Shown: positions 8,543 through 16,538 of the stretch, piece after piece | Layout of the letters: each line of letters opens with the position of its first letter | Position numbering within the stretch: the first letter of the stretch is position 1 | From: Sulfuricella sp. | GTDB lineage: Bacteria > Pseudomonadota > Gammaproteobacteria > Burkholderiales > Sulfuricellaceae | NCBI GenBank assembly: GCA_018336195.1 | Contig: JAGXQV010000211.1 | Location: 1 to 64,000 of the forward strand | Reading direction: 5' to 3' | DNA length: 64,000 nucleotides | Position numbers and translations under genes: made by a program | Notes under the pieces: generated by a model | The model's database searches: none | The model's input: the letters and a program-made list of their open reading frames with translations, nothing else | Told to the model about the DNA's origin: nothing

Positions 8543-8830
8543 TCAGGCCGCGATTTTCAGGCGTTCGATGGTAGGCCGTCGGGTGTTGTGTTCCGCTTGC
8601 CACAGATCATAGGCGGCTTGCATGCGCAGCCACATCAGGGCGTCGATCCCTAGCCAGTCTTGCAGGCGCAACGCCATATCCGCGCTGATTGCGGCATGCC
8701 CATTGAGGACGCGCGACAGGGCGGCGCGCGTAACGCCTAATTGCTTTGCGCCTTCGGTAATCGTCACGCCTTCCGGCCAACTGTCCTTGAGAACCGCGCC
8801 CGGATGGGCCGGGTTGTGCATTCGAGTCAT
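8543..8830 (-). CDS. higA: HigA family antitoxin (XRE-type HTH)
   Basis: A 95-aa antitoxin with the HigA signature: NPAHPGAVLKDSWPEG near the start, then the HTH VTITEGAKQLGVTRAALSRV and the LNGHAAISADMALRL helix, followed by WLRMQAAYDLWQA. It neutralises the HigB mRNA-cleaving toxin and represses the operon. It is encoded 9 bp downstream of higB on the same strand, the reversed toxin-first order typical of higBA. The C-terminal tail (ERLKIAA) is also usual for the family. Confidence 0.93.
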   Translation of the reverse strand: MTRMHNPAHPGAVLKDSWPEGVTITEGAKQLGVTRAALSRVLNGHAAISADMALRLQDWLGIDALMWLRMQAAYDLWQAEHNTRRPTIERLKIAA

Positions 8831-8839
8831 CGCAACCTC

Positions 8840-9118
8840 CTAATGGTAATCCAGATAATCGACCAGTTCGGCGTCTTCACCCGAGAAACGGAAGATCACT
8901 CGCCAGTTGCCGTTCACGGTGATTGACCAAAAGTCTTCTAATTCGCCGCTCAAGGGGTGGAGCCGCCATGCCGGGAAATTCATGTCCTGCGGGGAGAGCG
9001 CAACTTCCAGAGCGGTAAGTTGAGCCTGCAACCGAACGGCATGATGGGGCTGGATGCCCGCTTTACTACCGGTGCGGTAGAACGTTTCCAAACCTTTGTG
9101 GCGAAAGTTCTTGATCAC
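8840..9118 (-). CDS. higB: HigB family mRNA-interferase toxin
   Basis: A 92-aa RelE-superfamily toxin. It has the HigB pattern: MIKNFRHKGLETFYRTGSKA, PAWRLHPLSGELEDFWSI, NGNWRVIFRF and the ending LVDYLDYH. Family members cleave ribosome-bound mRNA. The start is a GTG at 9118; family alignments begin at this residue. No Shine-Dalgarno is visible, and a TATACT hexamer (complement of 9128-9133) ends only about 10 bases upstream, so the message may be nearly leaderless. A perfect 17-bp palindrome at 9129-9145 overlaps the promoter. Confidence 0.92.
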   Translation of the reverse strand: MIKNFRHKGLETFYRTGSKAGIQPHHAVRLQAQLTALEVALSPQDMNFPAWRLHPLSGELEDFWSITVNGNWRVIFRFSGEDAELVDYLDYH

Positions 9119-9128
9119 GGCGTTTATA

Positions 9129-9145
9129 GTATAGCAATGCTATAC
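9129..9145. promoter_or_regulatory. higBA operator palindrome
   Basis: GTATAGCAATGCTATAC is a perfect 17-bp odd-centred palindrome 10 bp upstream of the higB start codon and overlapping its likely -10 hexamer. Position and symmetry fit autorepression by HigA. Confidence 0.75.
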
Positions 9146-9227
9146 GTCCGGCAATCTTGAACTTTGACGATGTGGTGCGTGATAGTGCTGAAATTGGTAC
9201 GCATTCGCCGATGAGCGGCTTTCGGTC

Positions 9228-9254
9228 CCCGGATTCCGCTGCGCTGCATCCGGG
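9228..9254. repeat. REP-like hairpin at the mnmA stop codon
   Basis: CCCGGAT and ATCCGGG enclose TCCGCTGCGCTGC; the hairpin ends one base before the mnmA stop codon. A second copy with the same core lies behind vapC (20441-20467). It may act as a terminator or mRNA 3' stabiliser. Confidence 0.75.
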
Positions 9255-9255
9255 T

Positions 9256-10329
9256 TTACTGTATCACTCCGCCGCCCAAACACACTTCGCTGTCGTAGAG
9301 CACCACCGATTGCCCCGGCGTGACTGCCCATTGCGGCTGGGCGAAGGCGATGTCGCAACTCTCCGCATCCACCCGCACTACCGAGCAGGGAGCGTCGGCC
9401 TGGCGGTAGCGGGTTTTGGCGGCATACACCCATTCCGGGTGGGGGGCTGTGCCGCTCACCCAGGAGAGGTCGGCGGCGCGTAGGCTTTCTTTCAGCAACA
9501 GCGGGTGTCCGTGGCCTTGCACCACGATCAGGCGGTTGTTGGTCATGTCCTTGGCGGCGACGAACCACGGCTCGCCTTGGCCGCCGATGCCCAAACCTTG
9601 GCGCTGGCCGAGGGTGTGGTAGGCGAGTCCCTGGTGTTGGCCCATCACCTTGCCTTCCGGGGTGACCATCTCGCCCGGTGTGCGCGGCAGGTAGCGTTCG
9701 AGGAATTCGCGGAACGGGCGCTCGCCGATGAAGCAGATGCCGGTGCTGTCTTTCTTGGCGTGTACCGGCAGATTGGCAGCACGGGCGATTTCGCGGACTT
9801 CGCGCTTGTACAGTTCGCCGAGTGGGAACAGGGTCTTGGAAAGCTGCGCCTGGTTGAGGCGATGCAGGAAATAGCTTTGATCCTTGCCGCCGTCTTCGGC
9901 CTTGAGTAACTGGAACAGGCCGAATTGCTCGCGGACTCGGGCGTAGTGGCCGGTGGCGATTTTCTCGGCGCCCAGGCTGATGGCGTGGTCGAGGAAGGCC
10001 TTGAACTTGATTTCGGCATTGCACAGCACGTCCGGGTTGGGGGTGCGCCCGGCTTGGTATTCGCTCAAGAACAGGGCGAATACCCGTTCCTTGTATTCCT
10101 TGGCGAAATTCACCGCTTCGACTTCGATGCCGATCTTGTCGGCCACCGCCAGCACGTCCATGAAATCCTGCTTGGCGGGACAATCGCCGTCCGCCGTGTC
10201 GTCGTCTTCCCAGTTCTTCATGAACAGGCCGACCACTTCATAGCCCTGGCGTTTGAGCAACAGCGCCGCTACCGAGGAATCCACCCCGCCCGACATGCCC
10301 ACCACGATCCTGCCGTTGCTCATGTTCAT
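9256..10329 (-). CDS. mnmA: tRNA-specific 2-thiouridylase MnmA
   Basis: MnmA thiolates U34 of tRNA-Glu, -Gln and -Lys using ATP and sulfur relayed from IscS. The 357-aa protein has the PP-loop [13 protein letters not shown] (about residues 10-22), the first catalytic cysteine in NPDVLCN near residue 103 and the second in [10 protein letters not shown] near residue 201, plus the [13 protein letters not shown] and C-terminal beta-barrel segments. An ATG at 10323 is an alternative start. It follows nudJ with only a few bases between, the same neighbour order known from E. coli (ymfB/nudJ-mnmA). Confidence 0.97.
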   Translation of the reverse strand: MNMSNGRIVVGMSGGVDSSVAALLLKRQGYEVVGLFMKNWEDDDTADGDCPAKQDFMDVLAVADKIGIEVEAVNFAKEYKERVFALFLSEYQAGRTPNPDVLCNAEIKFKAFLDHAISLGAEKIATGHYARVREQFGLFQLLKAEDGGKDQSYFLHRLNQAQLSKTLFPLGELYKREVREIARAANLPVHAKKDSTGICFIGERPFREFLERYLPRTPGEMVTPEGKVMGQHQGLAYHTLGQRQGLGIGGQGEPWFVAAKDMTNNRLIVVQGHGHPLLLKESLRAADLSWVSGTAPHPEWVYAAKTRYRQADAPCSVVRVDAESCDIAFAQPQWAVTPGQSVVLYDSEVCLGGGVIQ

Positions 10330-10336
10330 TCCCGCC

Positions 10337-10783
10337 TTATTCGTAATGGGTGACCAGTTCCAGCGGATAACGCTTGCCCGCCAGATGGTCTTCGACGCAG
10401 CGTACGATCAGCGGGCTGCGGTGGCGCTCGGCGCTGGCGCGGATTTCCTCGGGAGTGAGCCACACCGCGCGGATGATGCCTTCATCCAATTGGCGCTCCG
10501 GCTCGTGACCGGTAATCACGCCGCCGTAGGCAAAGCGCAAATAAGTGATGTCCTTGCGCGGATGCTGCCAGCGGTACACCCCCTGCAGCCACTGCGGGGT
10601 GAAATGGTAGGCGGTTTCTTCGAGCGCCTCGCGGATCGTCCCTTGCACCAGGGTTTCGTTGTTCTCCCAATGACCGGCGGGCTGGTTGAAACGCACGCCT
10701 TCTTCGGTATTTTCCTCGACCAGCAGGAACTTGCCGTCCTGTTCGATGACCGCGGCCACGGTGACATGGGGTTTCCAGATCAT
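10337..10783 (-). CDS. nudJ: NUDIX hydrolase NudJ-like
   Basis: A 148-aa NUDIX hydrolase with the motif spread over [20 protein letters not shown] and the following T (residues about 37-57), giving the expected G-x5-E-x7-RE-x2-EE pattern. Family members remove phosphates from nucleoside di- and triphosphates and HMP-PP. The opening [20 protein letters not shown] is close to E. coli NudJ, and the position immediately upstream of mnmA supports the assignment. The true substrate cannot be told from sequence. Confidence 0.87.
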   Translation of the reverse strand: MIWKPHVTVAAVIEQDGKFLLVEENTEEGVRFNQPAGHWENNETLVQGTIREALEETAYHFTPQWLQGVYRWQHPRKDITYLRFAYGGVITGHEPERQLDEGIIRAVWLTPEEIRASAERHRSPLIVRCVEDHLAGKRYPLELVTHYE

Positions 10784-10896
10784 TTCGATTTTTCCGGGAA
10801 AAGGGTCGATTTTAGCGGTTTAGCTCCAGGGAAGGAAACCGGCGATGACGCTGAACCGATTCGGCGTTAGAATTTGGCCTCACGGAGGAACGCGCC

Positions 10897-11166
10897 ATGC
10901 CCGCCATCAGCATGTTTTACGGGATCATTATTTCCATGTATTTCATGGATAACCAGAGGCACCACTTTCCCCATATCCATGTCGAATATCAGGGAGTGGA
11001 AGCGATCATTGCCTTGCCTTCCGGAGAATTGTTGGAGGGACAGATTCCAACCAATAAATTGAAACTGGTTCAAGCCTGGATCGAAATCCACCAGGAAGAA
11101 CTGATGATGGATTGGACTCTGGCTTTGCGCGGCGCCCCTGTTTTCAAGATTGAACCATTACATTAA
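10897..11166 (+). CDS. DUF4160 domain protein
   Basis: An 89-aa protein of the DUF4160 family: it starts MPAISMFYGIIISMYFMDNQ and has the hallmark HHFPHIHVEYQG, followed by a strand-turn segment ALPSGELLEG and a helix with WIEIHQEEL. GGAGGAA lies 7 bases before the ATG. Genes of this family are very often followed directly by a DUF2442 gene, as here, and the pair has been listed as a possible toxin-antitoxin-like module; the biochemical role is unknown. AT content is slightly higher than in neighbours. Confidence 0.85.
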   Translation: MPAISMFYGIIISMYFMDNQRHHFPHIHVEYQGVEAIIALPSGELLEGQIPTNKLKLVQAWIEIHQEELMMDWTLALRGAPVFKIEPLH

Positions 11167-11180
11167 GGGAGGTGGGAACC

Positions 11181-11429
11181 ATGAACCCTCGCGTCGCTAC
11201 GGTCGTTGCCCTGGAGAATCATAAGCTGATGTTGACGTTCACCAACGGCGAAGTCCGCGTTTTCGATGTGGCACCCTATCTGGATGCACCGGTATTTCAG
11301 CCATTGCGCAATCCCGGCTACTTCTCGCTCGCCAAGGTAGTACGTGGGACGGTAACCTGGCCGAACGAAGCCGACTTCTGTCCCGATACCCTTTACGAAT
11401 TGTCCATCCCGCAACAACAAGCAGCGTGA
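11181..11429 (+). CDS. DUF2442 domain protein
   Basis: An 82-aa protein matching DUF2442: [20 protein letters not shown], then [19 protein letters not shown] and the closing [16 protein letters not shown]. It starts 15 bases after the DUF4160 stop with GGGAGG upstream of the ATG. An in-frame GTG at 11172 has no such site. The GEVRVFDV and W-P-N-E-AD-D motifs are diagnostic. It is probably the partner of the DUF4160 protein; no DNA-binding motif is seen. Confidence 0.87.
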   Translation: MNPRVATVVALENHKLMLTFTNGEVRVFDVAPYLDAPVFQPLRNPGYFSLAKVVRGTVTWPNEADFCPDTLYELSIPQQQAA

Positions 11430-11436
11430 TGCCCAA

Positions 11437-12108
11437 TTGAAAAACGCCGTCATCCTGCTGTCCGGCGGACTGGATTCCGCCACCACCCTCGCCGTCGCGC
11501 GTAGCGAAGGGTTCGCCTGCCACTGCCTGAGCCTCGATTACGGGCAGCGCCACCGCGCCGAACTATTGGCCGCCCAGCGCGTCGCCGCCGCGCTGGGCGC
11601 CGCCGAGCAGCGCACCGCCAAACTCGACCTGACGATGTTCGGCGGCTCGGCGCTGACCGACACCGCCATCGACGTTCCCACCACGGCCGGTGCGGGCATC
11701 CCCATCACCTACGTGCCGGCGCGCAACACCATCATGCTCTCCCTGGCGCTGGCCTGGGCCGAGGTGCTGGGCAGCGGCGACATTTTCATCGGCGCCAACG
11801 CGGTGGATTATTCAGGCTACCCGGACTGTCGTCCGGACTATCTGGCGGCTTTCGAGAAAATGGCCAATCTCGCCACCAAGGCCGCCGTGGAGGGGCAGCG
11901 CCTCACCATTCACGCGCCGCTGGTGGACTTGTCGAAAGCCGACATCATCCGTCGCGGAATGGCGCTGGGCGTGGATTACGGCCTGACGGTGTCGTGCTAC
12001 CAGGCCGACGATGACGGTCGTGCCTGCGGGGTATGCGACTCGTGCCGGCTGCGGCGGGCGGGTTTCGAACAGGCAGGCGTGGCGGATCCGACGCGCTATG
12101 CCGGGTAA
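11437..12108 (+). CDS. queC: 7-cyano-7-deazaguanine synthase QueC
   Basis: QueC converts CDG to preQ0 with ATP and ammonia, a step of queuosine synthesis; this fits with gluQ in the same window, whose product acts on queuosine. The 223-aa protein has the PP-loop [10 protein letters not shown] near residue 8 and the C-terminal zinc cluster [10 protein letters not shown] preceded by SCYQ. No in-frame ATG or GTG exists before the conserved start, so translation probably begins at TTG 11437, 7 bases after the DUF2442 stop and without a clear Shine-Dalgarno. That spacing suggests translational coupling to the upstream gene. Confidence 0.95.
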   Translation: MKNAVILLSGGLDSATTLAVARSEGFACHCLSLDYGQRHRAELLAAQRVAAALGAAEQRTAKLDLTMFGGSALTDTAIDVPTTAGAGIPITYVPARNTIMLSLALAWAEVLGSGDIFIGANAVDYSGYPDCRPDYLAAFEKMANLATKAAVEGQRLTIHAPLVDLSKADIIRRGMALGVDYGLTVSCYQADDDGRACGVCDSCRLRRAGFEQAGVADPTRYAG

Positions 12109-12123
12109 ACCGGCTGGCGTGCG

Positions 12124-12540
12124 TCAGTTAAGAACGTAAACGTAAATCGTCGATACCGTTGCGGTGGCCGCGGATGCCGAGCCGGCCCCGGTGCCGTATA
12201 CCACCGCCCAGATCAGGCTGGTGCCGCCGAATGTCTGTCCGTACTGGGTATCCATGGTGCATACGTAGATCAGGTTGCCGCGGTTGGAACAGCCGCCGTT
12301 GGTCATGATGCTGTCCGCGTTGGTCTGGGTCAGGCTGTCCCAACCGTTCAGGACTTGCAGCGGGCCGCAGGAAAAAGCCTGGCCCTGGCGCGAGCAGACC
12401 TGGAGGGACACCGGGGCGCTCGAATCCGAGAATCCATTGACGGCGGATATTTTCGCCCCCGAAGCGACGGCGCTATCCGCTGCCGCAAGGTGAGCCGCCG
12501 CCACTAAAATCATGCCTGCCAACAGTCTGAAAAATTTCAC
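12124..12540 (-). CDS. Small secreted protein of unknown function
   Basis: A 138-aa protein not recognised by family. Reading from GTG 12540 it has a typical signal peptide (VKFFRLLAGMILVAAAHLAA, cleavage likely after ADS-AVA). The mature part has four cysteines (VCSRQGQAFSCG, then GGCSNRGN and VCTMD), which could form two disulfides, and a C-terminal run of small residues (GAGSASAATATVSTIYVYVL). GAAGGAA precedes the GTG by 7 bases, which decides this start over a longer frame. It is the last gene of the accessory block running from 16359 down to here. Confidence 0.72.
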   Translation of the reverse strand: MKFFRLLAGMILVAAAHLAAADSAVASGAKISAVNGFSDSSAPVSLQVCSRQGQAFSCGPLQVLNGWDSLTQTNADSIMTNGGCSNRGNLIYVCTMDTQYGQTFGGTSLIWAVVYGTGAGSASAATATVSTIYVYVLN

Positions 12541-12631
12541 ATTATTTCCTTCGGGTGGGTAAAAACTTGTAGTAGGCCAATCCGAAACACCCCGGTGCAG
12601 GAGGGCAGCGCGCCCCCCCACATTCGCACGA

Positions 12632-13789
12632 TCACCCCGCGCAGAAGTCCGGGCACGGCACCTTGAAGGTGAACGTCAGGGCATCCGCGTTCGGGTAATA
12701 CAGCGACCCCTGATGCTCGATCAGCGCCTGCACCATCGTCGAGCGCGACGCATCCGCCCAGTATGCCGTGGCGGCGGCGAGGGCTGCCGCCGGATCCTGG
12801 CTGGGGTCGTCGGCCATCACCACTTGCCAGCGCACGGCGGCGAGATCGCTGACCATCAGGCTGGTGAGCTTGGCGCGATCCGCGTCGGGGGCGATTTCTC
12901 CCGAACCGACGTTGGCGCCGCCCTGGGCGACTGCGTAGAACATGTAGGGATGGTTGGTAGCGGCAACGGCGGTGGTCTTGCCTGCCACGATGGCGGCGCT
13001 TCCCGCGACGTTGGCCTTGAGCAAAGGCGTGGGCGAAAAGTCGAGGTTGAAAATGTCGCGCGGGTGGGAACCGTAGACCATGATGGGAATGGTGTAGCCG
13101 TCCTGCCCCGGTGCATCGTTGAGCAGCAGGTCCACTTGGGCCTTCTGGTAGGCGGTGAAGTCCTGAATCGGAATCAAGCCCCACTTCGGGTCGCCCTTGG
13201 GGCTTTTTTTCGAGCCTTGGTCGTCGGGTGCGGCAATCGGCGCGGCATCCATCACGCATTCGTAGAGCGCCTCGCTGCCACGGGGAACGCCGTTGGCGCG
13301 CAGCATTTCCTCGACGCGCACCGGCACCGGGTCGTTCAAGTAGTCGCGCATCGGGTTGAGCAGGCGTATCGGCGGGTAATGGAAGAACTGCACCGTGCGC
13401 TGGTTGGCCATGGGCAGGCCGAGCGGCAGGAAGAAGCGCCACACGTCGCCGGGATTGGTGGGGTCGGGGTTCCAGCGCCCGGACGCCTCGATTTCCGGAA
13501 CCACCTCGGAGAGCGCGGCCAAGCCGTTTTTCAGAAACACCGGCAGACGCGCCGCATAGATATCGCAGACGCTCTGCGCGTCCGCCGGACCGTCGAGTTC
13601 AAGCAGATAGTGCGACTGGAAAAGACGCACCGTCGCGGTAACGTCGTCCGCCCCGTCGCGCTGCAAGGTCTGGTTGAACCAATGGAGCACGGTGCTGCCC
13701 AGCGGCTCCGTGCTGTCGGGGATGTTCGGCCAGGAATACAAATCCGTTACTACCTCTTCGCTGCCAAGATCGATGGAACAAAGTGCCAT
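12632..13789 (-). CDS. Uncharacterised 385-aa protein in the DNase II cluster
   Basis: No family is recognised. The protein is acidic and soluble-looking, with no signal peptide or membrane segment. It opens MALCSIDLGSEEVVTDLYSW and includes FFLPLGLPMANQRTVQFFHY, a segment GSKKSPKGDPKWGLIPIQDF and a cysteine pair near the end (VPCPDFCAG). GGAGACTCCC lies before the ATG. It starts 45 bp downstream of the DNase II-like gene on the same strand, so the two are likely co-transcribed; both lack export signals. It could be a partner, inhibitor or second effector of the nuclease, but nothing in the sequence decides this. Confidence 0.7.
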   Translation of the reverse strand: MALCSIDLGSEEVVTDLYSWPNIPDSTEPLGSTVLHWFNQTLQRDGADDVTATVRLFQSHYLLELDGPADAQSVCDIYAARLPVFLKNGLAALSEVVPEIEASGRWNPDPTNPGDVWRFFLPLGLPMANQRTVQFFHYPPIRLLNPMRDYLNDPVPVRVEEMLRANGVPRGSEALYECVMDAAPIAAPDDQGSKKSPKGDPKWGLIPIQDFTAYQKAQVDLLLNDAPGQDGYTIPIMVYGSHPRDIFNLDFSPTPLLKANVAGSAAIVAGKTTAVAATNHPYMFYAVAQGGANVGSGEIAPDADRAKLTSLMVSDLAAVRWQVVMADDPSQDPAAALAAATAYWADASRSTMVQALIEHQGSLYYPNADALTFTFKVPCPDFCAG

Positions 13790-13834
13790 GGGAGTCTCCT
13801 TGTTGTTTTGGGGGGATGGGCAAAAAATCGGGTA

Positions 13835-15136
13835 TCAGGTGATCGCGCCGTCGATCCGCTCGATGTCGTTGAGCGAGCGCCACAACGCCGGCTCGTGGAA
13901 GCAGATCGCGCCGCCGCCGCGGATTTCCTGGGAGGTCATGCGGTTCATGTCGGCAACGCATATCCAATCGCCGTCCGTCCCCTGTTGGTCGTCCACCGCA
14001 TGGTCGCCGCGCTCGGCGACGGGTTCGGAAACCGCCCACTTGGCGTGGTCCTTGGTGTACGACCAGGCACAGCCGGTCAGCGCCTTGCCGGCGCTGTCGG
14101 CGAGCAGGCTCAAATCAATGGTGGTCACCTCGTCGATCACATGCTGCTCGTCGCCATCGAGAAATTCGTGATGGTATTCGGTGCCCTTGTAATCCGTCTC
14201 GAAATCGTCGGGACCGAACTCCGTCGCTGCGCCGCCGCTCGCGTTATCCTCCGGCAAGGTGGCGCTGGCCGTCAGGCGCCGCCAGGTCTCGACGCGCAGA
14301 TCGGTGCCGAGCGTCGGCTCCACCCAATCCAGCCACAGATCTTTCATCCACGAACCGCTCTTGGCGAGCAGGCGGAACGGCTTGCCGGCTTTCGACGAAA
14401 AGCTCAGGTCGGCAGGCGGGCGCGGCCCACCGGCGGGTGCGTAATGGGGGCCGTAATCCGGCGCCACGACACCCTGCGCCAGCGTCCACAGCGGCGCATA
14501 TTCGCCGGCGGCGCTCAGCGCCGCCGGAATACGGCAGGAAAACACCTGCGGCTCGTGCTGCTCGGCCAACACCTTGGCGATTGCCGCCGCCGTCCCGACC
14601 CCATCGAGCGAGATGCACAAAAAGGTCTGGGCGTATTCCCACTCGTCTTCCGGATAGAAAAAGGAACGCTCGCCCGGCGCATTGAGATCGGGGATTTTCG
14701 GCGTCGAATGCGACAGCCAGAACGCGCTGCCATCCGCCAGATCGAATGCCAGGATGCCCTTGCAATGGCCGTTGTGGGCGTGGTCCTCGGGTTTGCCGCC
14801 GCTCGACCCCGGCTTCACCGCCGGCGGCCAGTCGCTGTCCGACGGCCAGTTGCCGGGCCGCAAATCGGCGGGATATTCGTCGTTGTAACAAATCCAGCCG
14901 ACACTCTCGCCAGGCGCGCCGAACAACGCCTGCAAAGTATGGAACAGCGCCCCCTGCGGCCCGCTGCCCAGCGTATTCGGCGAAAGCCGCAAGGGCTGGG
15001 CCTGCCCGGCATCGTAGTAAAGATACTCGTTGCCGCAGGTTGCTCCCTGTCCCGGGGCAGCCACCCCCTTGGGCAGCTTGTACATGAACCACCAATCGAC
15101 AGCGGCCCCAGTCTCGTCATTCAATGCGCACAGCAT
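13835..15136 (-). CDS. Deoxyribonuclease II family protein
   Basis: A 433-aa protein whose conserved blocks run in the same order as in animal lysosomal DNase II: VDWWFMYKLP at the start, CYNDEYP, the first catalytic-type motif GHCKGILAFD (near residue 122), FWLSHSTPKIP, YAQTFLCISL, SGSWMKDLWLDW, LGTDLRVETWRR, the second motif KDHAKWAVS (near 362), then WICVADMNRM and RGGGAICF. In the animal enzyme the HxK histidines form the metal-independent active site; both are present. Bacterial members are known but scarce. There is no signal peptide, which is odd for a family that normally acts in acidic compartments or outside the cell. AAGGGGGAAACC precedes the ATG. Confidence 0.88.
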   Translation of the reverse strand: MLCALNDETGAAVDWWFMYKLPKGVAAPGQGATCGNEYLYYDAGQAQPLRLSPNTLGSGPQGALFHTLQALFGAPGESVGWICYNDEYPADLRPGNWPSDSDWPPAVKPGSSGGKPEDHAHNGHCKGILAFDLADGSAFWLSHSTPKIPDLNAPGERSFFYPEDEWEYAQTFLCISLDGVGTAAAIAKVLAEQHEPQVFSCRIPAALSAAGEYAPLWTLAQGVVAPDYGPHYAPAGGPRPPADLSFSSKAGKPFRLLAKSGSWMKDLWLDWVEPTLGTDLRVETWRRLTASATLPEDNASGGAATEFGPDDFETDYKGTEYHHEFLDGDEQHVIDEVTTIDLSLLADSAGKALTGCAWSYTKDHAKWAVSEPVAERGDHAVDDQQGTDGDWICVADMNRMTSQEIRGGGAICFHEPALWRSLNDIERIDGAIT

Positions 15137-15164
15137 GGTTTCCCCCTTTTTTGATACATACGTT

Positions 15165-15230
15165 AATCGACCTGCCCGGCGGGCTGTTCTCCTATCCCTG
15201 CATCAGGAAGCCGGAACCGGCGCGGTTTGC
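15165..15230 (-). promoter_or_regulatory. Leader motif upstream of the DNase II-like gene
   Basis: A 66-bp block ending 29 bp before the DNase II-like start codon is about three-quarters identical to 16400-16465, which lies upstream of the phospholipase-like gene. Shared parts include AATCGACC, GTTTTCCTA-like text, GGAAGCC and CCGGCGCGG. On the transcript, GCCGGUUCCGGC would form a hairpin. It may be a cis-regulatory RNA or a shared binding region. Confidence 0.55.
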
Positions 15231-15285
15231 GGTTGCCGTCGAAACCTTCGCAGGATTCCGTTTCGATGCCCTTACCGATGTCCAA

Positions 15286-16359
15286 CTATGGGCAATCCTT
15301 GAATCCGCCGTCGCCGGGATACCCTTTTCCGTCCGCCGTGGCAAAAATGTTGGATAACTTCTCTCCGACTTCCTGATCCCAGGGCTTCTTGTCGCGGACG
15401 CGACGTATGATCCATGCTCCATGATAAACGGGATTGTCCGTGGCGTTGATGCTGCCCAAAGATAGCCAATCGGATTCCAGATCGGCTTTGCCGTGACAGG
15501 CGCTTTTCTGCTTCGTATAGTCCAGGAATGCCTTGACGTTGCCGCTTTGCGGCGCATCGGCGGTTGATGGGGTTGTCCGCGTCGTGTGCGAATTCGAATA
15601 GGAATCCTGAATGGTATGCAGCAAGGCGCCCAATGCAATATCCGGCACCACCCCGTCGCGCAGTTCCTTCTTGCCGCCATGTTTGTAGTCCTGGATGTTC
15701 AGGAACAGGTGCCGTACCGTCCAGTCCTTCTTCGCGGTGCTGGAAAAATTCTTCGCGAAATCATAGTCCCGGGCCAAGACGCCGAGCGTGGCGGCAGGGT
15801 CGATTTTGCCCGTCGCGACATCGTAGGCAAACCTGCCCCAGGCGAGAATCTTGTTCCGCGTCGTGTCGTGATCGTCCTTGGCGGAAGCCATGGCGTGGAG
15901 GAACTGCAAATCGCCGAAATGCGAGCGGTATAGCAGCGCATAGGTATTGTCGAGTCGGTCAGCCTTTCGTTCCGCGTCCAGCATCCAAAGCAGCCAGATC
16001 CACCCTTTGTCGTGCATAAAGGAATTGTTCGGATCGTCATTCCACCGGGCACCGTGCGACAAGTCGTTGGCATATTGCTCTTCCGCCTGGTTATTGGTGC
16101 CGTTACAGGGTTCGTTGTCGGATTTCTCCACTGAGCATTGAAACGACAGCGCCGCCATGCGCTCGTGGATGGGCTGAATGAAATGATCCTTGAAGCGGTC
16201 GTAAGATTGTTTCAGTTTGTCCGACTCCCTGGAGCCGGAGTCTTGCAGGTAAGCAGGCTCGATCTTGTAGGCATAGGCCTCGCCCGCCGTCAAAGCCATC
16301 CCAATGACGGCGACGCCGCCCATGAAGGCGGTTCTGCCGCGATTCATCAGTGTGTTCAT
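15286..16359 (-). CDS. Secreted phospholipase C/P1-nuclease-like protein
   Basis: A 357-aa exported protein. Residues 1-30 form a signal peptide (TAFMGGVAVIGMALTAGEAYA). The histidine-and-aspartate pattern resembles the zinc-dependent phospholipase C / S1-P1 nuclease fold: DLSHGARWNDDPNN near residue 100, LFLNIQDYKHGG, and ALLHTIQDSYSNSHTTR near residue 245. These supply the H, D and HxxxD-type ligands expected for a trinuclear zinc site. Assignment is at superfamily level; it could hydrolyse phospholipids, nucleic acids or neither. ATG 16359 has AAAAGGGGA upstream. It is the first gene of the block that includes the DNase II homologue. Confidence 0.68.
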   Translation of the reverse strand: MNTLMNRGRTAFMGGVAVIGMALTAGEAYAYKIEPAYLQDSGSRESDKLKQSYDRFKDHFIQPIHERMAALSFQCSVEKSDNEPCNGTNNQAEEQYANDLSHGARWNDDPNNSFMHDKGWIWLLWMLDAERKADRLDNTYALLYRSHFGDLQFLHAMASAKDDHDTTRNKILAWGRFAYDVATGKIDPAATLGVLARDYDFAKNFSSTAKKDWTVRHLFLNIQDYKHGGKKELRDGVVPDIALGALLHTIQDSYSNSHTTRTTPSTADAPQSGNVKAFLDYTKQKSACHGKADLESDWLSLGSINATDNPVYHGAWIIRRVRDKKPWDQEVGEKLSNIFATADGKGYPGDGGFKDCP

Positions 16360-16399
16360 ATACGTATCCCCTTTTCGTGATGTTCTTTGAACAAATCCC

Positions 16400-16465
16400 A
16401 ATCGACCCGTCCCGTGGGCCGCTTTCCTACCCCTTCTCTGGAAGCCTTATCCGGCGCGGCTTTCA
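16400..16465 (-). promoter_or_regulatory. Leader motif upstream of the phospholipase-like gene
   Basis: Partner of the block at 15165-15230, same orientation, 41 bp before the start codon. On the transcript GCCGC/GCGGC could close a small junction containing GCCGGAUAAGGC and UUCC/GGAA stems. No known riboswitch class fits convincingly. Confidence 0.5.
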
Positions 16466-16538
16466 GAGGCAAAATCGGCGCTGGCGCAGAATACGCCGCG
16501 CGCCGCGCCGAAAACTCTCCCCGACGGGTTCCGGGCGT

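Noticed and set aside
12713-15154. An uninterrupted 813-codon frame on the plus strand opposite the DNase II-like and 385-aa genes
   Set aside because: It is the antisense shadow of GC-rich minus-strand genes; composition is H/R/G/A-rich without domains, and the minus strand has ribosome sites and recognisable DNase II motifs.
15165-16465. Cobalamin or c-di-GMP riboswitch at the duplicated leaders
   Set aside because: GGAAGCC and CCGGCGCGG recall cobalamin cores only on the wrong strand, and the conserved CCACTG or GCAAAGCC elements are missing.
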